Notes: generated by a model not told the origin, from the sequence alone. Counted from the stretch's first letter, positions 52,727 to 62,699 are shown. The stretch is 64,000 nt of DNA from JACDAL01 sp963849115 (GCA_963849115.1 CAWKGK010000009.1:744001-808000); one strand, 5' to 3'. Program-made: numbers and translations.

Positions 52727-54088
52727 ATGGTGCGCAAACCTTATTCACGTCGTGAGTTTCTTAGGACGACGGCCGGAGCGGCAGTGGCCGCAGGACTCGG
52801 GGCCGCGTGCAGGCCCTCCACCGATGACGAAGGAAGCTCCTCCGGTTCAGGTGAGCCGAGCGGGGGCAAGGGCGACCTTAAGATCCTGCAGTGGAGTCAC
52901 TTCGTTCCGGCATACGACGAATGGTTCGACAACGAGTACATCACCAAGTGGGGCGACGAGAACGGGATCAATGTGGTCGTGGACCACATCAACTTTGCGG
53001 AGATCCCGGCGCGTGCCGCGGCGGAGGTATCGGCCCAGAGCGGACACGACCTGTTCTGGTTCCTGTCGGCACCGGCGGCATTCGAGGACGAGGTGATCGA
53101 TCACACCGACATCGTGCGGGAGGTCGAAGGCAAGGTAGGAAAGATGATCGGCGTCTGCGAGCGAAGCACCTTCAACTCGAAGTCGAAAAAGTTCTTCGGA
53201 TTCGCGGATAACTGGGTTCCGGACCCAGTCCACTACCGCAAGGACCTTTGGGATGAGGTCGGCTACGAACCCACCACCTGGGAGAACGTGCTCAAGGCCG
53301 GTCCCGGTCTCAAGGAACTCGGCAATCCCCTTGGCATAGGCATCTCCCAGGACATCGATGCCAACATGGCTCTCATCGCCATGATGCAGTGCTTCGAGAG
53401 CTTCATCCAAGACGAGGAGGCAAACCTCACGATCAACAGTCCCCAGACGATCGAGGCCGTGAACATGGGGGCCGAGATCTACAAGGCGGGCATGACGCCC
53501 GAGGTCTTTGCGTGGGACGCGACTTCGAACAACCGCTTCCTCGAGTCGGGAAAAGGGTCGATGATTCTCAACGCTATCTCGGGGCTTCGCACCATCGAAA
53601 CGAACACGCCCGATCTCGCCAAGGACGTGTTCCTCGCGCCGGTCCCCGAGGGAACCCAGCGACTCGGGCTCGAGCACCTGCTCGGTGTGTACGTCATCTG
53701 GAAGTTCTCCGAACAGAAGGAGATGGCTCAAAAGTTCCTCGTTGATCTCGCGCTGAACTATCGTGAGGCGTTCGTCAACAGCCAGTACTACAATTTCCCG
53801 AGCTTTCCCGGAACGGTCAAGGATCTCAAAGAGCTGCTGGCGAACGACAAGGTTTCCGACCCGCCCGGCAAGTACGAGATTCTGGCCGGCTTCGATGATT
53901 TCTCGGTCAACGTTGGGTATCCGGGTACGGTGAACGCGGCCATCGATGAGCTCTTCGGGAAGTTCCTGGTCCCACAGATGTTCGCCGAAGTCGCCCGTGG
54001 CAACATGACGGCAGAGGATTCCGTCAAGGCTGCCGAAACCGAGATGTCGGCGATTTACGACAAGTGGAGAGAGCAAGGCAAGATATAG
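52727..54088 (+). CDS. Carbohydrate ABC transporter substrate-binding protein (family 1), Tat signal
   Basis: The 453-residue protein has a twin-arginine signal S-R-R-E-F-L-R-T-T, then AVAAGLGAAC with a possible lipoprotein cysteine and a Ser/Gly linker. The body is an SBP family 1 fold: LKILQWSHFVPAYDEWFDNEY, ISQDIDANMALIAMMQCF, DATSNNRFLESGKGSMILNAISG, and LEHLLGVYVIWKFSEQKEMAQKFL. The sugar is not readable. A GH15 gene next door suggests an alpha-glucoside or trehalose, by context only. Confidence 0.93.
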   Translation: MVRKPYSRREFLRTTAGAAVAAGLGAACRPSTDDEGSSSGSGEPSGGKGDLKILQWSHFVPAYDEWFDNEYITKWGDENGINVVVDHINFAEIPARAAAEVSAQSGHDLFWFLSAPAAFEDEVIDHTDIVREVEGKVGKMIGVCERSTFNSKSKKFFGFADNWVPDPVHYRKDLWDEVGYEPTTWENVLKAGPGLKELGNPLGIGISQDIDANMALIAMMQCFESFIQDEEANLTINSPQTIEAVNMGAEIYKAGMTPEVFAWDATSNNRFLESGKGSMILNAISGLRTIETNTPDLAKDVFLAPVPEGTQRLGLEHLLGVYVIWKFSEQKEMAQKFLVDLALNYREAFVNSQYYNFPSFPGTVKDLKELLANDKVSDPPGKYEILAGFDDFSVNVGYPGTVNAAIDELFGKFLVPQMFAEVARGNMTAEDSVKAAETEMSAIYDKWREQGKI

Positions 54089-54155
54089 AAGCCCCGCCCT
54101 CCGCCGAGTGGTCGTTAGATGTTGCTATACGACATCCTGCGACCTTTCGGCATGC

Positions 54156-55976
54156 TCACTCGCTTTCGGCCAGCGCTAGCGCCGCCTGGATGTGCGCCAG
54201 GTGGGAGAGACCCTGGGGAAAGTTCCCCAGCATCTCGCCCGTGGTCACGTCGAGCTCCTCCGAGAACAGCCCGAGATCGTTGGCGGCGGCACTCGTCCGC
54301 TCGAAAACCGCGCGTGCCTCGTCGAAGCGACCTTGCCGAGCGAGGCATTCGACGAGCCAGAACGAGCAGCACAGAAAGCGGCCCTCGGTCCCCTCGAGGC
54401 CGTCATGGGCGATATAGCGAAGCAACAGCCCGTCGCTGTCGAGCTCAGCCATGATGGCGTCGGTAGTGCGGAGCATGCGTTCGTCGCGCCAGTCGACGAA
54501 GCCGTACTCGGGGAGAAGCAAGAGGGCAGCATCGAGATCTCTGCTGCCGAAGGCTCGCACGAACACACCCCGCTCCGGATCGTAGCCCTCAGTCTCCACG
54601 GCGTCGCGAATCTCGGATCGTGCCACCTGCCACGCCTCGAGATCGCACGGCAAGTGTGCCCTCTCGGCGATTCTGATGCCGCGGTCGACTGCGACCCAGC
54701 ACATGACCTTCGACTGTACGAAGTGCAGTGGCGTGCTGCGCACCTCCCAGATGCTCTGATCGGGTTTCCTCCACACCTCCGCGGCGCGCTCTACGAGTTG
54801 GGTCAGAAAGCTCCAGTAATGCTGCGTGATCTGCTCGCCTCGCCCGTGTCTCGTCGCCGCGACCTCGAGCATTACTCCGTAGACGTCGTGCTGAGACTGT
54901 GTGTAGGCGGCGTTGCCGATACGGACGGGCCGAGAGCCACGGAACCCGTGGAGCTCCAAGCTCATCTCGGTGAGCCGGTGTTCTCCGCCGCACCCATACA
55001 TGATCTGTAGCTCGTCGACCGAGCCCGCCGCGCTGCGTTCGACGAAACGGGCGAAGCCTGAGGCCTCCTTGACGAAGCCGAGCTCGTGCAACGAGCGCAG
55101 GGTGAACGCCGAGTCTCTGATCCAGCTGAAGCGGTAGTCCCAGTTGCGTTCGCCGCCGGGTGTCTCGGGAAGCGATGTCGTGGGAGCCGCGACGATGGCG
55201 CCCGTGGGGGCGTGGGTGAGGCCTTTGAGCACCAGCGCCGAGCGAAGCGCCTCCTCTCTCCGGGGATCATTCAGGGTCCTGCTTTGCCGAGCCCACGCCC
55301 GCCACCAGGCAATAGTCTCGTCGAGACGGGCGTCGAGTTTCTCCGCCGTGGGGTGTGACGAGACCGGCCTGTCGAGCAATTCCGGTTGGGCGAACTGCAG
55401 CGACAGCCGGGCTCGCTCGCCAGTGGTCACCACCACCGTCCCTTCGAGATCGTGCAAGCCGGCGACCCCCACTTGCGCGTCGGTCCAGATCACGAGTCCG
55501 GCGGCGCCGCCGATGGCGGCGAAGAGGCCGTCCACCTCCTGCCGGATCCAGGGGCGGATGGACCCGTAGTCGAAGCGAGGACTGATCACGATCCCCAACT
55601 CGACGCGTCCCTCGATTCCCTCGATCACGCGCACCAACTGCCGGTGAGGCTTCGATCGACCTCCAGTGCGCATCGAGAAGAAGTCCAGCAAACGAGCTCG
55701 TCCCGAGGCGGTGACGAAGGTCGTCTCGAGTACGAGGGAGTGATCGAGGTAACGCCGCGAGACGGTGGGCTCCTCAGTCGGACAGATGCAGCAATATCCC
55801 CCTTCGTTCCAGTCAAGCAGGCGGCCGAAGACGCTCGGAGAGTCGAAGCGGGGCAGGCAGCACCAATCGATCGCTCCCGCCCTCGACACCAGCGCGGCCG
55901 AGTGACAGTCGGAGATGAAGCCGTAGTCGGCTATCGGCGGATAGCCCCCGCCGGTCACGCCCGCGGCGTCACCCAC
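54156..55976 (-). CDS. GH15 glucoamylase/trehalase
   Basis: The 606-residue enzyme shows PPIADYGFISDCHSAALVSRAGAIDWCCLPRFDSPSVFGRLLD, typical of the GH15 actinobacterial trehalase/glucoamylase group. The catalytic (alpha/alpha)6 barrel contains GGERNWDYRFSWIRDSAFTLRSLHELGF and GTEGRFLCCSFWLVECLARQGR with an acidic residue. No signal peptide is present, so it is cytoplasmic. It overlaps the upstream DtxR-family gene by 22 bases. It probably hydrolyses trehalose or maltooligosaccharides, possibly those imported by the neighbouring ABC system. Confidence 0.92.
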   Translation of the reverse strand: MGDAAGVTGGGYPPIADYGFISDCHSAALVSRAGAIDWCCLPRFDSPSVFGRLLDWNEGGYCCICPTEEPTVSRRYLDHSLVLETTFVTASGRARLLDFFSMRTGGRSKPHRQLVRVIEGIEGRVELGIVISPRFDYGSIRPWIRQEVDGLFAAIGGAAGLVIWTDAQVGVAGLHDLEGTVVVTTGERARLSLQFAQPELLDRPVSSHPTAEKLDARLDETIAWWRAWARQSRTLNDPRREEALRSALVLKGLTHAPTGAIVAAPTTSLPETPGGERNWDYRFSWIRDSAFTLRSLHELGFVKEASGFARFVERSAAGSVDELQIMYGCGGEHRLTEMSLELHGFRGSRPVRIGNAAYTQSQHDVYGVMLEVAATRHGRGEQITQHYWSFLTQLVERAAEVWRKPDQSIWEVRSTPLHFVQSKVMCWVAVDRGIRIAERAHLPCDLEAWQVARSEIRDAVETEGYDPERGVFVRAFGSRDLDAALLLLPEYGFVDWRDERMLRTTDAIMAELDSDGLLLRYIAHDGLEGTEGRFLCCSFWLVECLARQGRFDEARAVFERTSAAANDLGLFSEELDVTTGEMLGNFPQGLSHLAHIQAALALAESE

Positions 55977-56644
55977 AGGTTGTCCGCAAGCCGCGGCCCC
56001 AGTGCCACCTGCCTCCCAGCCACCTCGAGCAGCCGGGTCCCGTCGGGCGCCACCGCCAGCAGCGTGAGCTCACGCCCGGGCAGAAGCTCGTGCTCTTCGA
56101 GATAGAGGAGGACGTCGTGGTCGAGCTCGATGTCCTCGAGCAGCCGGGTCAGCAGCCCCACCTCTCCCTCTTCCATGCCGGCGACCGGACGCAGGTCGGA
56201 CCACGAAACCGCCGACGCTTCACCCGGTATGGGGTTGCCGTGCGGGCAGGTGGCGTCACCTTCGAGGCGTTCGAGGATCGCCTCCTCGACCTCCGGTGTC
56301 ATGACCTTTTCCCAGTCCTCGGCGAGGTCGTGGCACAGGTGCCAGCGGATGCCGAGGATGTCCACGAGCATGCGCTCCGCGAGCCGATGGCGGCGCACCA
56401 GTGTCTCGGCAAGCACCCGTCCGCGCTCTGTGAGCTCGAGGTCGCGGCCCCCATGCACCTCCACGTGGCCCTCCGCCACCAAACGCTTGACGCCCTCGGA
56501 GACGGTCGCGGGGGCCAGTCCCAGGCGCTCCGAGATGCGCGCCTGGAGGATTCGCTGACCTTCCTCTTCGAGCTGAAAGATCACCTCGAGGTAATCGCGC
56601 AGGGCGGGGTTCAGATCCCGCAGCTCCGGAGTGGGATGCGCCAT
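55955..56644 (-). CDS. DtxR/IdeR-family metal-dependent regulator with a non-standard metal site
   Basis: The 229-residue protein (ATG 56644) has a winged helix (ISERLGLAPATVSEGVKRLVAEGHVEV), the dimer/metal domain (VRRHRLAERMLVDILGIRWHLCHDLAEDWEKVMTPEVEEAILERL), CPHGNPIPG and a C-terminal SH3/FeoA-like domain. Compared by memory with IdeR, the ancillary His/Glu of HRLAER and His of CHD are kept. The primary-site Cys and His (in C-R-W-E-H of IdeR) are Glu and Lys here (E-D-W-E-K). It could therefore sense another metal or have lost metal control. It shares an operon with GH15 and is divergent from polA. Confidence 0.9.
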   Translation of the reverse strand: MAHPTPELRDLNPALRDYLEVIFQLEEEGQRILQARISERLGLAPATVSEGVKRLVAEGHVEVHGGRDLELTERGRVLAETLVRRHRLAERMLVDILGIRWHLCHDLAEDWEKVMTPEVEEAILERLEGDATCPHGNPIPGEASAVSWSDLRPVAGMEEGEVGLLTRLLEDIELDHDVLLYLEEHELLPGRELTLLAVAPDGTRLLEVAGRQVALGPRLADNLWVTPRA

Positions 56645-56667
56645 ACCTGGATTGTAGGCTGAGCAAG

Positions 56668-59364
56668 GTGAACAAAAAAGGCCGTCCCAAGCTGTTACTG
56701 CTCGACGGCCATTCGCTTGCGTTTCGTGCCTTCTACGCCCTCCCCGAGGATCTGCAGACCACCGACGGCACACACACGAACGCGGTCTATGGGTTCACTT
56801 CAATGCTCATCAAGCTGCTCCAGGAGCAGCGACCGAACCTCCTGGCGGCCAGCTTCGATTTGGGAGCGCCGCTCGAGCGCACCGCGGAATTCTCGGATTA
56901 CAAGGCGACTCGCACCGAGTCCCCCTCCACCTTCGGCCCCCAGCTCCCCCTGATCCGAGCGGTCCTCGACGTCCTCCAGGTGCCGATCTTCGAGCTGCCC
57001 GGACACGAGGCGGACGACATCATCTCGTTCCTCGCCAAGAGAGCGGCGGCCGAGGGGATCGACGTCCGTATCGTCACCGGCGACCGGGATTTCTTTCAGC
57101 TCGTGAACGACGACATCAAGGTCCTCTACAACCGGCGCGGGATAACCGACATCGTTGAGATGGACCGGAAGGCGGTCGAGAAGCGCTACGGCGTGCCCCC
57201 GAAGAGGTATGTCGACCTGAAGGCGTTGGAGGGCGATTCCTCAGACAACCTCCCCGGAGTCCCCGGCGTGGGGACGAAAACGGCGGCGAAACTAGTGCAA
57301 CGCTACGGTTCCGCAGAGGAGGCCGTCGCTCACGCCGACGAGCAGACCCCCAAGCTGGCCGCCAATCTCGCATCCCATGCCGAGCAGGTAGTGCTCAACA
57401 AGAAGCTGTCCACTCTCGCTGAAGTGCCGCTCGAGGTCGATGTCTCAGACCTCGTCATGAAGCCGTGGGATATGGACGCAGTCAGGGAGTTGTTCTCCTC
57501 ACTGGAGTTCCGCAGCCTTCTGGAGCGTCTGCTGTCCGACCTTCCCGAGGCGGCCGAGGGCGAGGGGACGCCGTTCGAGCTGGATATGCGCGTCATCTCC
57601 TCTGGTGAGGAGCTCGCCGGGCTGGCGGGCGACCTCGAAGGGGCGGGCGGTATCGCCCTCGACGTTTCCTTCCCGGCCCCCAGAAAGCCGCCCCGCTCTG
57701 TGGCTCTGGCGTGGGGCCAAGAGCAGGCCGCATTCATCCCGTTGGGCCCGCCCGGCGTTTCCATCGAGGAGCTCGCGCAGACTCTGGCCCCGGTGCTCTC
57801 GGACCCCTCCATCCCCAAGCTCGCGCACGGCGCTCGGGCCGTCCTGCTGTCGCTGCGTGCGGCCGGGATCAAGCTCGCCGGCGTGAGCTCCGATGTGGAG
57901 ATCGGCGCCTATCTGCTCGACCCCGGAGGGCAGCCCTTCGATCTCGACGAGCTCGCCCGCAAGTACGCGGGCCGGGCGCTCCGGACGGCCGAGGAAGAGC
58001 CGCCGGCGGCGGGCGAGGGGGCTCAGCTGGCGCTCGAGCACGAAGCCGACGACCAGGCCCGCGCTCTCGCCTCTTGTCTGAGGGCTCGCGCCGTCTTCGA
58101 GGTGTCGGTAGCAATTCACCAAGAGCTCGACAGGCTCGGCATGGCCGCGCTCTACCGGGACATCGAACATCCTCTGATCGAGGTTCTCGCCGCCATGGAG
58201 CAGGCAGGGGTGCGCATCGACCTCGCCTATCTCTCGGCCATGGCGCAAGAGCTTGACGCCCGCATCGAAAAGCTCGAGGACGAGTGCTACGAGCTCGCCG
58301 GCGAACGGATCAACCTGGGCTCTCCGACTCAGCTGCGCACCCTGCTCTACGAGAAGCTGGGGCTGAAGACGAGACGCCGTACCAAGACGGGCCTGTCGAC
58401 CGACGTCAGGGCGCTGCAAACGCTCGTGGATGAGCACCCCTTCGTTCCGAAGCTGCTCGAGTATCGGGAGCTGGCCAAGCTCAAGAACACTTACGTCGAT
58501 GCCCTCCCCCCACTGGTGGACCCACAGGACGGGCGCGTGCACACGAATTATGAGCAAGTCGCGACCACCACCGGGCGGCTGTCGAGCACCAATCCCAACC
58601 TGCAGAACATCCCGGTTCGTACCGAGATCGGCAAGCGCATAAGGCGCGCCTTCATCCCCAAGCCCGGCGGCCTCCTGCTGTCCGCCGACTACTCACAGAT
58701 CGAGCTCAGGGTGATGGCGCATCTCTCCGAAGACGAGATCCTGCTCGATGTGTTCGCGTCGGGCGAAGACATCCATGCGGAGACGGCTGCTCGCATCTTC
58801 TCTGTGGAAGGTTCGGCCCTATCCAATCGCCACCGCTCGGTGGCAAAGATGGTGAATTACGGGCTGTCCTACGGTATGGGGGCCGCGGGCCTGGCGGAGC
58901 GTCTGAATGTTCCGGTCCCCGAGGCCCAGGAGGTCATCGACGCGTACCTCAACCAGTTCTCGGGGGTGTCCACCTTTCTGGAGCAAATTGTGGCCCACGC
59001 CCATGCCGACGGCTTCACAACGACGATGTTCGGGCGGAGGCGATATCTGCCCGAGCTGGGCTCGGGCAACCCCCGCATAAGATCCATCGGCGAGCGCCAG
59101 GCCCTCAACGCCCCCATCCAGGGCAGCGCCGCCGACATCATGAAGCTGGCGATGATCGCGGTGGCGCATTTGCTCGAGGAAGAGGCTCCCGGCGCGCGGA
59201 TGATCTTGACGGTGCACGACGAGCTCGTCTTCGAGGTCGACCAGGGCCGCGAGCAAGAGGTGGGCCGGCTGGTGGAGCGAGCCATGACCGGAGTGTGCGA
59301 CATGAAGGTTCCCCTGGCGGTCGACCTCTCCTGGGGAGCGACTTGGTCCGACGCCAAGAGCTGA
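56668..59364 (+). CDS. polA: DNA polymerase I, proofreading domain degenerate
   Basis: PolA fills gaps and removes RNA primers. The 898-residue protein (GTG 56668) has a 5' nuclease domain (LLLDGHSLAFRAFYALPE, VTGDRDFFQLV, ALEGDSSDNLPGVPGVGTKTA), a middle exonuclease-like domain and the polymerase domain with motif A LLSADYSQIELRVMAHLSED, motif B RSVAKMVNYGLSYGM and motif C ILTVHDELVFEV. In the middle domain the D-x-E pair is reduced to ALDVSF and the later Asp motifs are lost (HGARAVLLSL), so 3'-5' proofreading should be absent, as in many actinobacterial PolA proteins. Confidence 0.98.
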   Translation: MNKKGRPKLLLLDGHSLAFRAFYALPEDLQTTDGTHTNAVYGFTSMLIKLLQEQRPNLLAASFDLGAPLERTAEFSDYKATRTESPSTFGPQLPLIRAVLDVLQVPIFELPGHEADDIISFLAKRAAAEGIDVRIVTGDRDFFQLVNDDIKVLYNRRGITDIVEMDRKAVEKRYGVPPKRYVDLKALEGDSSDNLPGVPGVGTKTAAKLVQRYGSAEEAVAHADEQTPKLAANLASHAEQVVLNKKLSTLAEVPLEVDVSDLVMKPWDMDAVRELFSSLEFRSLLERLLSDLPEAAEGEGTPFELDMRVISSGEELAGLAGDLEGAGGIALDVSFPAPRKPPRSVALAWGQEQAAFIPLGPPGVSIEELAQTLAPVLSDPSIPKLAHGARAVLLSLRAAGIKLAGVSSDVEIGAYLLDPGGQPFDLDELARKYAGRALRTAEEEPPAAGEGAQLALEHEADDQARALASCLRARAVFEVSVAIHQELDRLGMAALYRDIEHPLIEVLAAMEQAGVRIDLAYLSAMAQELDARIEKLEDECYELAGERINLGSPTQLRTLLYEKLGLKTRRRTKTGLSTDVRALQTLVDEHPFVPKLLEYRELAKLKNTYVDALPPLVDPQDGRVHTNYEQVATTTGRLSSTNPNLQNIPVRTEIGKRIRRAFIPKPGGLLLSADYSQIELRVMAHLSEDEILLDVFASGEDIHAETAARIFSVEGSALSNRHRSVAKMVNYGLSYGMGAAGLAERLNVPVPEAQEVIDAYLNQFSGVSTFLEQIVAHAHADGFTTTMFGRRRYLPELGSGNPRIRSIGERQALNAPIQGSAADIMKLAMIAVAHLLEEEAPGARMILTVHDELVFEVDQGREQEVGRLVERAMTGVCDMKVPLAVDLSWGATWSDAKS

Positions 59365-59401
59365 CCTGCCTACACGGGATGCGAGGACTCTTTTCCGCGG
59401 C

Positions 59402-60634
59402 TCAGATAGTTCTGATCCGTCGGCCCGTGGCCGAATCGAGCACGTCTATGCCCGTCTTTGAAGAAGCATAGATCTTCGAGGCATCCGGACTGGTTGCGAT
59501 TCCCGAGACGGAATGATCCAGTGTGATCTCGCGAAGCAACAGCATCGAGGAGCCGTCGAACACCAGTACTCGCCTTCCTCCCGCTAGGTACAACGCGCGG
59601 TCGCCGCCAACAGATGCGGTTACACCGTCTCTCAGCGCGCGAAGGTCGACAGTGACGGATCGCAATACGCGCTGGGTCCGCGGATCGATAACAGCTAAAC
59701 CCCCTGAGGACGGATCGGCGACGTACAAGCGGCTGCCGTCCTGCGAGACAGCCATTGCGTGGCTGCTCACGGGACCTGTGCCGAAGGGTGCGGGCAGGTC
59801 GATGCAGTGGGTCCAGGCCCCCTCCAGATTGAGGAGGTGAACAAACGCGTAGACCTCGTCGGAATGAGCATCGTCGGGTGCAGTGTGAGTGTAATTTGGG
59901 CCTTGCTGGGTGTAGAGGGTGTAGAGCTCGTGTCCGGCCGGAGAGAAGAGTGAGAGACGACCGGTGCCGTTCATCTCCCCCGGCGCATTCTGCTTTGCTC
60001 GAGCGATCTCGCGCACGTTCCCACTCTCGAGATCAAGTCGACGAAGTCCGTAGTGCCAGGGATTCTGAGCGGGCATGTACTCGATCAAGAAGAGCTGGCG
60101 ATCGTCGGTTGAGAACGCTTCGATGTCGAAATTGCCTTTGAGGTCGTAGGTTCTGGGTGACGAGGCACGTTTGGTTGGCACGACCGTGATCTTGGTCCGA
60201 GCTCTAGGGGCAGGGATCCAGGAGCTTTCACCGGACTCGTGGGACTCGGAAAAGGCCAGATAGCGTTCGGAGGTGGACGCAACTCGAAGCTCCATGCCTT
60301 TCGGGGCAGAGGTGCGTCCAACGGGCTTCAACGTCGCGAAATCGGTGATCGTTACTGAGGGCGGGCGATGCTCGTAGAAGTGTGCGCCCGTCGGCGAGAT
60401 CAGGACCGGCTGCGAGCTGAGGCCCACTTCATTGTTCGCCGTGTTGATGGCGGAGAAGGCGCCGTTTCCCTCCGCCAGAAGGACATTGCCTGCAGGCGCC
60501 GGTTCTTGTGTGATCGCCGAGCGCAACGGGGAGACGGAGGGCTGTTCAGCGTCTTGGAACGCGCATCCAGATGTCCCGAGCAGCACCACGGCCGTTACCG
60601 GCAAAGCCAGAAGCTTGTTCCAAGTCATAGACAC
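59402..60634 (-). CDS. Secreted beta-propeller lipoprotein of unknown function
   Basis: The 410-residue protein has a lipoprotein signal (LLALPVTAVVLLGTSGCAFQ). Its body has repeated blade-like units (LFSPAGHELYTLYT, MAVSQDGSRLYVADPSSGGLAVIDPRTQRVLRSV, GIATSPDASKIYASSKTGIDVLDSATGRRIRT) matching YVTN/WD40-type propellers. It stands between polA (convergent) and the Calx-beta gene. No catalytic motif is visible. It may be a surface scaffold or ligand-binding protein. Confidence 0.82.
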   Translation of the reverse strand: MSMTWNKLLALPVTAVVLLGTSGCAFQDAEQPSVSPLRSAITQEPAPAGNVLLAEGNGAFSAINTANNEVGLSSQPVLISPTGAHFYEHRPPSVTITDFATLKPVGRTSAPKGMELRVASTSERYLAFSESHESGESSWIPAPRARTKITVVPTKRASSPRTYDLKGNFDIEAFSTDDRQLFLIEYMPAQNPWHYGLRRLDLESGNVREIARAKQNAPGEMNGTGRLSLFSPAGHELYTLYTQQGPNYTHTAPDDAHSDEVYAFVHLLNLEGAWTHCIDLPAPFGTGPVSSHAMAVSQDGSRLYVADPSSGGLAVIDPRTQRVLRSVTVDLRALRDGVTASVGGDRALYLAGGRRVLVFDGSSMLLLREITLDHSVSGIATSPDASKIYASSKTGIDVLDSATGRRIRTI

Positions 60635-60721
60635 ACCACCCTTGATATTTCGGTTGCTTCATATGGGGGACGGAGGTGGGTCCGAGAAAGTTCGGAATCT
60701 TCCTGAGAGTGTTGCGCGCGC

Positions 60722-60755
60722 CTCGGCCCGCCCCCCCGTGAGGGAGCGGGCCGAG
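60722..60755 (-). terminator. GC-rich hairpin downstream of the Calx-beta gene
   Basis: CTCGGCCCGC (60722-60731) pairs with GCGGGCCGAG (60746-60755) around a 14-base loop, 24 bases past the Calx-beta stop on the minus strand. A clear T-tract is lacking on either strand, so it may be a pausing or mRNA-protecting structure rather than a strict intrinsic terminator. Confidence 0.5.
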
Positions 60756-60778
60756 GGCTTGAGGTGGACGCAGCGGGA

Positions 60779-62536
60779 CTAGCAGTAGAAGGTGCGGCGC
60801 GTGTGGCTCGGGAGGTGATCCACATCTCCCCTGAACTTAGCGATCACCCGGCAGCGCTTGGTTCTCTGCGGCCGGCGGAACTTGGTGCGGTAGCCGCTCT
60901 CCCGGATCCCGTCGGCGTTGCGGTCGATTGCCGAGCCAAGCAGCACCCGCTTAGCGCTGACCTTGACCCAGGCGCCGCTGCGCCGCTTCTTGAGCACGAC
61001 TTTGACCTTCTTGCCTCCGTGGGCCGGGGTCAGGAGGCCGTTGATTCGGATGCGGCTGGGGCGCTTGCGGGCCTTGAGGGAGAGCTTGGAGGCGGCCCGG
61101 TCGTCGTTCGTGATCGTGCCCACAGCGGCGCCGTCTCCGAGGTCGGAGTTGGTGGTCGACTGGACGTCGAGATTGAAGCGCTCGGCGGGCTCGTTGAGGG
61201 TGTCGCCGATGACGGCGACCTTGGCCATGCGAGTCTCGATTCCAGGTGCGAACGTGACCGAACCGGTGGCGGCCGTGTAGTCGCTGGCGGCCACTGCGCT
61301 GAGGTCCGAGGTGCCGTAGGTGATGGTGACGTCCTGGCTCGAGGGCCGGGACAGCATGAGGGAGAAGGCCGCCTCGACGGTGCCCGAGTTGCCCTCTGAA
61401 ATCGTGGTGTTGGAGACCGATACCTTCGGGGTCGGGTCGTCGTTCTTGATGAGGCCGTGACCCTTATCGTCCGCCAGAACTGCGTTGGTGGGGCTCGAAA
61501 GGGTCACTATGAAGTCCTCAGCGGCCTCGTTCCAGTCGTCGCCCTTGACTGCGACCGTCACTGCCTTCGGTCCCACCTGGCCGGCGGCGAAGTTCACCGA
61601 ACCGCTCGCAGCCTGATAGTCGGCGGGAGCGGTGGCCGAGCCGTCGGAGGTTGCGTACTCGACGGTGGAAGCGCTTCCGCCGGCATTCGACAACACTAGG
61701 TTGAAGGTGGCAGACACCGTGCCGGCGTCGCCCTCTGTGACTTCGGCGTCCGAGACGGAGACCGCCGGAGCACCCTCGTCGTCGACGATCGTGCCCGCTG
61801 CCTGGGGGTCTGGCAGGGCGACGCCGGAAGGGTTGGAGAGATTCAGCGTAAAGGTCTCATCGCTTTCGTCTGCCGTGTCCCCGACTATCGGGATCGTGAC
61901 GTAGCGCGTCTGCTGACCGGCCAGGAAAGGCACCGTGCCCGAGGAGGGCGTGTAGTCGTCGGTCGCGACGGCCGTGCCGTCGGCCGTGGCGTAGTTAAAG
62001 CTGACGTCGGTGGTGGAGGCGTTCGAGAGGGTGAACTTGAAGGCCGCCGTGGCGCCGACGCCGTCGCCCTCACCTACGACCACGTCGTCGACGGACACAT
62101 CCGGCAGCTGGTCATCGTTGGTGATGGTGCCGAGGCCGCCGCCCGGCTTGATGCTCGCTCCCACTGGGTTAGTCAGCTTCACGGTGAAGGTTTCGAGGTT
62201 CTCCTTCTGGGTGTCCCCGTTTGCCCAGATGGAGAGGCGCTGGCGCTTGCCGCTGGCGAACGACACCGTGCCCTGTTCAGAGTTGTAGTCGCTGCCCGCC
62301 GTGGCGCTGCCGTCCAGAGTCTCGTAGTCAACCTTCATGCCGTTGTTCCAAGCCCGATTGACCTGCAGCGTGAACAACATCTGCGTCTGGCCGGAGTCAC
62401 CCTCGGTCACTGTGACGCTTGAGATCGAAATCGAGGGGCTGGGCTTTGCCGCGTGGGCGGGAAGCCCGGCGCTTGCCAGCAGAGCGGAGGCTGCGACCGC
62501 CCCGGCGGTCAGCCGGTGTGAAAAGTGGCTGTTCAT
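60779..62536 (-). CDS. Secreted protein with four Calx-beta domains
   Basis: The 585-residue protein has a signal peptide ending AGLPAHAAK. Four tandem Calx-beta domains of about 110 residues follow, each with SVxxxTVTEGDSG, a YATSDGSATAPADYxxxSGSVxFAxGxxxxxxxVxVxGD core and ENFxVxLSxPxNAxLxD...GTIxNDD end. Calx-beta domains bind Ca2+ and mediate adhesion. The C-terminal 90 residues are very basic (KKVKVVLKKRRSGAWVKVSAKRVLLG ... RRPQRTKRCRV) and end with Cys. Two secreted Ca2+-type proteins (this and the RTX gene) occur in the window. Confidence 0.92.
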   Translation of the reverse strand: MNSHFSHRLTAGAVAASALLASAGLPAHAAKPSPSISISSVTVTEGDSGQTQMLFTLQVNRAWNNGMKVDYETLDGSATAGSDYNSEQGTVSFASGKRQRLSIWANGDTQKENLETFTVKLTNPVGASIKPGGGLGTITNDDQLPDVSVDDVVVGEGDGVGATAAFKFTLSNASTTDVSFNYATADGTAVATDDYTPSSGTVPFLAGQQTRYVTIPIVGDTADESDETFTLNLSNPSGVALPDPQAAGTIVDDEGAPAVSVSDAEVTEGDAGTVSATFNLVLSNAGGSASTVEYATSDGSATAPADYQAASGSVNFAAGQVGPKAVTVAVKGDDWNEAAEDFIVTLSSPTNAVLADDKGHGLIKNDDPTPKVSVSNTTISEGNSGTVEAAFSLMLSRPSSQDVTITYGTSDLSAVAASDYTAATGSVTFAPGIETRMAKVAVIGDTLNEPAERFNLDVQSTTNSDLGDGAAVGTITNDDRAASKLSLKARKRPSRIRINGLLTPAHGGKKVKVVLKKRRSGAWVKVSAKRVLLGSAIDRNADGIRESGYRTKFRRPQRTKRCRVIAKFRGDVDHLPSHTRRTFYC

Positions 62537-62699
62537 CTCGTCCTCCTGTGAGGGGTTTGAGGGTGTTGTGCTCTATGCCGGTCCTTTCGGCGGGGGGGCG
62601 GAAAAGGGCGATACGCAAAGGGAGAGATTTGGGGATTTCTAGGCAGGACGTCGTAGGCGGGAGAGCCCGGAAGCCTGCTCTTGGCAGAACTCAGGGAGG

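Noticed and set aside
57499..58557. 352-codon open frame on the minus strand
   Set aside because: It lies wholly inside polA, has no recognisable domain and mirrors codon bias of the sense gene.
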